Shown: piece after piece, positions 58,159 to 64,000 of the stretch
How positions within the stretch are numbered: position 1 is the stretch's first letter
How the letters are laid out: each line of letters starts with the position of its first letter
From: Utricularia gibba
Taxonomy: Eukaryota; Streptophyta; Magnoliopsida; Lamiales; Lentibulariaceae
Direction of reading: 5' to 3'
DNA length: 64,000 nt
Assembly: GCA_002189035.1 (NCBI GenBank)
Contig: NEEC01000002.1
Coordinates: 1,984,001-2,048,000 of the forward strand
The notes under the pieces: generated by a model
What the model was told of the DNA's origin: nothing
Seen by the model: only the letters and a program-made list of their open reading frames with translations
Databases searched by the model: none
Translations under genes and position numbers: made by a program

Positions 58159-59749
58159 TCAGAGATGGAGCTCAGAGGAGAGTAGCAGCCCATGTCCAAT
58201 CTTCGCTGCCTCAACTCTTCTGATCAGCAGTCTCCATTTGGTTTCCTCTTTCTTGCTCTGCTGCGGCCTTTTCTCCTTGAAATACCTGCATTCAATCACC
58301 GCGTCACTGAATCAGCACAAAAGAAACTCCCATGAAGCTTCACTGCCGGAATGAGTAAGCAGCACAAACATCAGAATGTGGAGAAGACAGAGTTGGGGTT
58401 AGTGTAATGATCATTCCTACTCCTCCAACTTGTTAGGATATTGCTTATTTGTAATGATCGTGCACTTACTGACAAAGAGGAACTTTGCAGCCGTCGGGCT
58501 CGTTGCACATCCGTGAATGTAGCTCGAGGAGCTGCCACATTCGCTTGCAATGGATGCATCCGCCGGGGGCTCTCTTCTTGCAATCATAGAAATGGCGGAT
58601 CAGAGTCTCTAGCCCCTTGCAAGCGGGGAAGTTGCAGGGGATCGGACTGGGCTTCAGAGCTTTGTCGCGAGGGCCTATCGTTCGGCATCCGTCGTGGCAG
58701 ATGTGACGCAGCGCTTCCATAGCTTGGTAGAGTTGGGTATACACTCTACTCTCCTCACTCCTTTTCCTCCTCTGCTGCTTCCTCTGTACAAGTATCAGAC
58801 TGTGTAAATCATTTTGCTGTAGTTTTAGGCACTTTTAGTCGATGGAACTCACTGAATCTGCTTCAACGATGAATCTTAGAAGCTCCTGCTCGATCTCAGG
58901 ATTCGAATGGCGCATGGCTTTCCATGCTTCGGAGGCAGAGAAGCTCTTGGGATCCTTGGAAATCATGCGTTGGCAAAGGAGAGCGAGTCGAGGGGCATCG
59001 CAGAGACGAGAGAGCTGCAGCACATCAACTACGTTTGCTTTCGTCAGTAAGCCCTTTTCTAGATTTTGCTCGCAGACTTTCTTCAGAGCTGGAACTGCGT
59101 AGACATGGGACAGAACCAGCAAATGCAGAACAAACTCCTCCATTTCTGATTCTTCATACCTGCAGCACAAGTGGGAATCAATTAAGATCGGTTGGATCCA
59201 ACCAACGAGGCGCAGAAGTACTAACTGGATTTATCAGGTTCCTCAAGGACGACGAATCGGTGAAGGATTTACCGAGACGAGTACAAGAATCGGATGAAGA
59301 TGCGAACAGCCTCGGATGGCATTCCCCGAATCCTCCAGTACCGTACACCATCCTTAACCTTTGATCTGTTCAGTATGCTCTCAATCACAAGTGAAGCCTT
59401 GCTCTGCACCAGCCAACCCCAGCTTTGATCATCACAAAAGCAAAAGCAGCAACCAAAAGACCAAAAGGAGAAAGAAAACACAGCTTTCTTTGAACCCAAA
59501 ACTCTTTGACATGCATCTAAAGAAGAGTGTTCGGCGCACCAGAATAAAGTGATGGGCACGAGAGACGATGGCTCCTTCATCACCAGCAACAACACAAACA
59601 TCAGCTCCACGTCCTTCCCAAAACACCTCATCCCACATGTGGTCCTGTCCTCTGGGAACACACGGAATTCGTCGTCTTGCAGCACCAGTCGGAGGAAATG
59701 GAGGCGGTTTCGGAATCCCCGAACCCGCCGCTGTGGTTTCTTGAACCAT
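58159..59749 (-). CDS. BT: BTB/POZ and TAZ zinc-finger protein (BT family)
   Basis: BT proteins are plant-specific scaffolds that join a CUL3-type BTB domain to a TAZ zinc finger and bind calmodulin; they act in gametophyte development and in nutrient, sugar and hormone responses. Five exons, minus strand: 59749-59496, 59401-59273, 59159-58853, 58783-58470, 58285-58159. They close in phase and give 376 residues. A Pro-rich start leads to the BTB domain ([45 protein letters not shown]) and BACK-like helices ([37 protein letters not shown]). The TAZ finger follows ([47 protein letters not shown]). The C-terminal basic helix ([15 protein letters not shown]) matches the calmodulin-binding end. 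The first junction uses an acceptor in a tandem CAGAG and is the least certain. An upstream in-frame Met at 59776 would add nine residues. Confidence 0.9.
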
Positions 59750-59899
59750 GTTGCACGCAAAGAAGAAGCACAACACAGACTCTGCTCTTTAATTGATGGT
59801 CTCCGCCCTCAGGGCAAGACACCGGAGTAAACTAAACTTGAGGGGAAGCTAAAGAATACTTTGGTTTGACGTGGAAGAGATCGAATCGTGAGTGTCTCC

Positions 59900-62100
59900 T
59901 CACCAACTGGACGATACCCAGAAAAGAGATGTTTGCGAAGACGAAGAGAAATACCGATTACTAGGATTTAGTGGAGAGATCGACATCACATGATGCAGGA
60001 CGGCCCGGTTTTTGCTGTCTGGACGGCTAAAAGCGTGGGGGCCACATTGCTTTTTCCAGGTATGGCATGAATTTATCCACATTTTTCCCTTACTAGCAAA
60101 ATCGGGTTTGTTTTTTTTAATTGACGACACCAATAATTAGGCAATAAAAAATAAAAAAATATTTTTTAAAAAATATTAACATTAATTACACAATTAATAA
60201 CGGTTGTGTGTGCGTTATTTTTCAATAAAAACGTAATTAGAATAAATTAAACCAGATTATCAAACACAAATTAATAATAAATTAGAGGTATTACTGACGT
60301 TAACGTAATGGGTAAAATAGTGGTCTAACAACCGACCATTACATGGTAATCTTACACCCGCACATCATTTTGTCGGCAAGTTGCATGGTTTTTTAGGGTT
60401 TTAGTAGCCGCACATTGTTATTCGGAAAAACAACGTCGTTATAGCAAAGAAGTGTGACTCCAATTTTTTTGAAAATTTCATTTAAAAAATACAATCCTAG
60501 TTATGTTCTTAAAAAAAAAAGTGATCACGACGAAAATTTCTAAATCCAAAATATTCCATATTATAACGAATTACTTTAACTAGTAAAAAAAAAAACAAGC
60601 TTGGCTTCAAATGACATGTATACCCATAATTTAATATTATATTCTTATATTATAAAGAACATAAAGCGACATAATTATTATATTCTTAGTAAATATTAGA
60701 GAGAGAGAATGGCAATAGATAAAAATTATTATCATGTGAGTGAGATATTTTTTATTCAAATTATATAAAATAAAACCAATTTATTTTTTATAAATAATTT
60801 CAATTTAAAGATTGTAAATCGTATTGTAGTGTAATATAAAATTATATTATAGATTTTAATATATTAAATTATATATTGTAAACTATTAATAAATTAAATT
60901 ATTTTATAATTTAATATGACAATATAAATATATTTTTAAATATAAAAAAAATAAAATATTATAATTTCCTAATTAATCTATTATATAATCACTAAAAATA
61001 AAAATTCAATAGCTTATAAGTTTAATCATATAATTTGAATTTTTAATTTTCTCACAAAACAATATAAAATTAGAATGGACTTAAATAGAAATATCTTGGG
61101 AGTAGTACACTGATAGATATTTATTTGTTCATTGTCAATCAAATACAAAAGGGTGACAAAGTGTCAACGTCCATGTGGAGGAAATAAATCGTCTTTCATC
61201 ACATTTGCACAATATTATTATTATTATTATTATTATTATTTATGGCACGAGGTTTACACCATTTTTGTAATTTTTCATGATGTTTTATTTAATTATACTT
61301 TAAAGTTTTTTTTTTCTCTCGTGTGTTTTAAAGTTAATTTTATGATAATATTAATTCTTGATTTTTTTTATCCGAATAACAAAAAGCTTCTACTTTTTTG
61401 GATTTTTACAAATCCTCAAGCGATTTGTTAATAATCGAAATTCGGTTTTCTCGTTTTTTGAATAATCGTCTCTTATATTGCTATTGATTTCAATGAATAA
61501 AAATTGGCCTTTGGATTAGAAAACAAAAGCCTGGTTTCATAGAATATTTTAATTTGCTCGGAATTAAATATGTATGAGATTAATTTACATAAAAATAAAT
61601 TACTTAAAAATATAAATTTATTTTGTAGAAATTGTTATTTAAATAAGAATTATTTATCACGTGTTTCATATAAAAGTTTTATAATTCTATTCATATATAA
61701 TATTACTAAATGTTCATAAATATAAATAGATGCGTCTTTGTTTCAATTGTTCTAAAAATTGTGATTCAATTAAACTTGAACCGGTTTAACTTAATCAAAA
61801 CGATTAAATTAAATTCGACTTATTTACAAAAATGAATTACAATCTAATCACGATTTAATGGCGATTCAATTATAATTTAATCGCTTTTTGTTAGAAAATA
61901 TTAAAAAAATTAAAAAATAAAGAGTTTATTTGTAATTTTTATCTCTGTTTAAACTTTCATTTTACAAACCATTTGTCCTAATGGTTCATCATTCTTTTAT
62001 GATTTTAAAACACTAATTTAAACATAAAATATTAGATAATAAAATTAGTTAGACATATATTAATTATAACAATACACAATTAATATATAATCATTAACAT
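59900..62100. other. Long AT-rich spacer between BT and HSFB4
   Basis: No gene is supported. BT leader and promoter probably occupy the part up to about 60080. A telo-box core (TTAGGGTTTT) lies near 60392. The rest is very AT-rich with a (ATT)9 microsatellite and many short A/T words. No transposon frame or terminal repeats were recognised. Confidence 0.4.
61214..61240. repeat. (ATT)9 microsatellite
   Basis: Nine perfect ATT units sit in the AT-rich spacer. This is a probable polymorphic simple sequence repeat. Confidence 0.95.
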
Positions 62101-62403
62101 CCTTTAAAAAGTATGCTTTTCAGAACTCCACTTTTCACTCACTGTTTCTTCTGGTACTGTGGCAGATTGAGTTGTTTGGTGTTGTTTTATTAAAGACGAA
62201 GGAAGGAGAAGGGCACACAAAGGAGGCAGCAGCACTCTACATTTACAAGAAACCCCAGAGGCATCTCTGCCAGATGCGAATTGCTTTCACCACAATCAAA
62301 GTCAACACAGACGAGCACCAGAACGAACAACAGCTGAGCTGAATCCCATCACGTTTCTGCTCTCTGTCACAAGATTCTTCTCCGTTCTCCCCATACAGGG
62401 ACA

Positions 62404-63220
62404 CTAACGGCCGGAAGTCGAAGGTGGCATGAGCTTCAGCTCTAGAAGATCAGCATCCTGTTCTTCCTTCTCCTTCCATTCTGCGTGAATCCTCTTTCTG
62501 GAAGACAATGCTGCTCCGAAGAGTTGAGTCCGGCGGAAATCTGGGTCGCCGGGTGCGTCCAATCCGATGACCCGATTCATCTGGACGGAGCTTCTGGGAC
62601 TTGGTTTCTCGTGGTTGGGGAAAAGGTGTAGGATCTCGTTGTAGAGTTGCTTCATGTGGGCCAGCTCGTAGAGGAGGATGCTGTTGTTTCTTCTCAGGCG
62701 TTGGTTGTCTTCCAGGAGAGCGGCGAAGGACTCGTCTGTCATCGGGAGGGAGACGCTGCCGGCCCACGGCGAATCCCAGCTTACCACCCTCGGATGCTCG
62801 TCGCAGTAAAATGGCACCGGAGACACCGCGGTCCTCCTCCGGTGGATCTCCACCAGCAGATGCTTGCACCCTTTTCTGAACAGCTCGTTCCCGAACTCCC
62901 ACCGATCGGGAACCATCTTTTTAAAACCCTATTTGCAGAGCAAGAAGAAGTAATTAGGATAATTACTCCAGTTTTTAGAATGATACAAAACTCACGTAGG
63001 TGTTCAGCTGACGGACGAAGCTGGAGAAGTTACTGTGCTTGAAGTAGTTGGGGAGGAGATCGCGAGCAAACTCCGGGGGCTTCCAGACGACGAAGGTAGC
63101 ACCAGTTCCGCCCCAAGAGACAATGTGATCGGTTGCCGGGTCGTCCACAAGCTGATACGTCTTCATCAGAAACGGCCCCGGAACAGATCTCTGGGACTCC
63201 AAAATCAAGTCCGTCCCCAT
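62404..63220 (-). CDS. HSFB4: Heat stress transcription factor, class B (HSFB4-like)
   Basis: Class B HSFs bind heat-shock elements but mostly repress; HSFB4 (SCHIZORIZA) controls cell identity in roots. Two exons on the minus strand, 63220-62996 and 62928-62404, join in phase 0 and give 249 residues. The single intron lies inside the DNA-binding domain after RQLNTY, the position shared by plant HSFs. The domain runs from about residue 10 to 105: [70 protein letters not shown] coiled-coil oligomerization segment follows ([20 protein letters not shown]). The C-terminal part has [12 protein letters not shown], the counterpart of the class B repressor motif LFGV with a nearby basic nuclear signal. 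An in-frame ATG 12 codons upstream (63256) could add an N-terminal extension; [12 protein letters not shown] resembles the start of HSFB4 better. Confidence 0.9.
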
Positions 63221-63310
63221 TTCCACCAAGAGGGAAGCAGAGACAGAGACTCCCACCAGAGCTGCCCAGCTGGTTTGAGTAGAGAGTGTGACTGAACCAG
63301 AAGCAGAATA

Positions 63311-63331
63311 AGAAGAAGAAGAAGAAGAAGA
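63311..63331 (-). repeat. (AGA)7 run in the HSFB4 leader
   Basis: Seven AGA units on the plus strand read as TCT/CTT repeats in the direction of HSFB4, about 90-110 bases upstream of its start codon. CTT-type repeats are frequent near plant transcription starts. A role here is not shown. Confidence 0.7.
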
Positions 63332-63690
63332 TGGGGATTAGAATCTTCCACTGTCAACTTCTGTCCTCTACCACTGGCTCAGCTCAGCTGTGGGATTAGA
63401 TTGGAATATTTGTTCCTGTCCGCAATGTCCGTGTGAGCTAAATTCTCTCCTGGAAAATGAAGGGTGTCTCATGGCGTACCCGTGAGCCATGACCATTCCC
63501 ACACATCCTCCTCCTCTCTCCATTTCATCAATGGCGGATGCGAATTAAACTTTCGAAAGCAATGCGTTTAGAGCATTCCGCCATTGCTTGTTAAGTTTAT
63601 TAGCAGCGACAGACACAGACATTCATCTGTTTGGGGTTGGAGAACGTGAAGGGGGCTTTAAAGCCTGTGGAGTGAAGTCACGGCGGTGTC

Positions 63691-63707
63691 TTCTTCTTCT
63701 TCTTCTT
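63691..63707. repeat. (TTC)n microsatellite upstream of HSFB4
   Basis: Five and a half TTC units lie about 470 bases upstream of HSFB4. No function is visible. The remaining sequence to the window end becomes AT-rich and holds no gene. Confidence 0.8.
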
Positions 63708-64000
63708 GATATTCTCGCAGGCCTGTGAATGCCTCCAAACTTCTCCCCCATTATTTTTTTAATTTTTTACACCATGAGAAGGATAATAATATCAGAAAAT
63801 AATATATGTAAAATAAATCCCCATAATTCGAGAATATATGTTTTTTTAATTTATGAAAATTTTTGCGGTTACATAAAGTAAGGAAATGTAATTTTAATGA
63901 GCCTTCCCTTCATGATATTAAATAAAATCATCTCAATTTTCAGATTTATTTAAATTGATATATTAAAAATAACATAATTTATAATTCTTATATTAAATCA

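Noticed and set aside
62450-62902. Minus-strand 150-codon frame beside HSFB4
   Set aside because: It is the shifted frame of the HSFB4 second exon; high GC at third positions keeps it open.
63549-63560. CTTTCGAAAG as a heat-shock element upstream of HSFB4
   Set aside because: The TTC and GAA units lack the two-base spacing of a heat-shock element, and only one pair is present.

Overview
This is a plant nuclear window, almost certainly from a flowering plant. The genes have many short exons with GT-AG introns. Exons are moderately GC-rich, introns are T-rich, and spacers are very AT-rich. The families are plant-specific or have plant-type layouts: an AHL protein, a non-epsilon 14-3-3, BT (BTB-TAZ), class B HSF, PTI1 kinase, chitinase-like GH19 and cyanoalanine synthase. 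I cannot name the species. I saw no transposon coding sequence, rRNA or tRNA gene, and no CRISPR array.

Layout. Three genes lie on the minus strand at the left end: mitochondrial ATP synthase OSCP (cut by the window edge), LSM7, and a small lipid-transfer-like secreted protein. Eleven plus-strand genes follow: AHL nuclear protein, 14-3-3, prolyl 4-hydroxylase, epsin, an SLC35F/DUF914 transporter, a UBX protein (PUX11 type), PTI1-like kinase, a SMARCAL1-type annealing helicase (CHR18), TAF6, a UBP23-type deubiquitinase and a chitinase-like protein. Four minus-strand genes close the window: mitochondrial cyanoalanine synthase, a FAM133-like nuclear protein, a BTB-TAZ protein and HSFB4. The largest spacers (about 3.6-6.7 kb, 7.6-11.6 kb and 59.9-62.1 kb) are AT-rich and hold no gene I can support.

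Exon structures were built by hand. Splice sites were chosen so that codon phase closes across every junction and the joined protein reads as a family member. Phase closes in all genes except three places. CHR18 has an unresolved stretch between its first exon and its HARP exon. LSM7 is one base short in its third coding exon. The epsin frame stops just before an out-of-frame Gly/Tyr-rich tail. Both of the last two would be explained by one missing base in a mononucleotide run, which suggests either assembly error or real damage.

The genes are an ordinary euchromatic mix and do not form a pathway: RNA decay/splicing, transcription (TAF6, AHL, HSFB4, BT), genome stability (CHR18), ubiquitin biology (UBP, PUX11), trafficking (epsin), wall formation (P4H, chitinase-like) and cyanide/sulfur metabolism. 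I found no convincing undescribed system. The most useful observations are the two frame breaks, a substituted key residue in the AHL domain, an altered repressor motif in HSFB4, a GC-AG intron next to an intron with a duplicated splice acceptor in CHR18, and a PCNA-binding-like motif at the CHR18 C-terminus.
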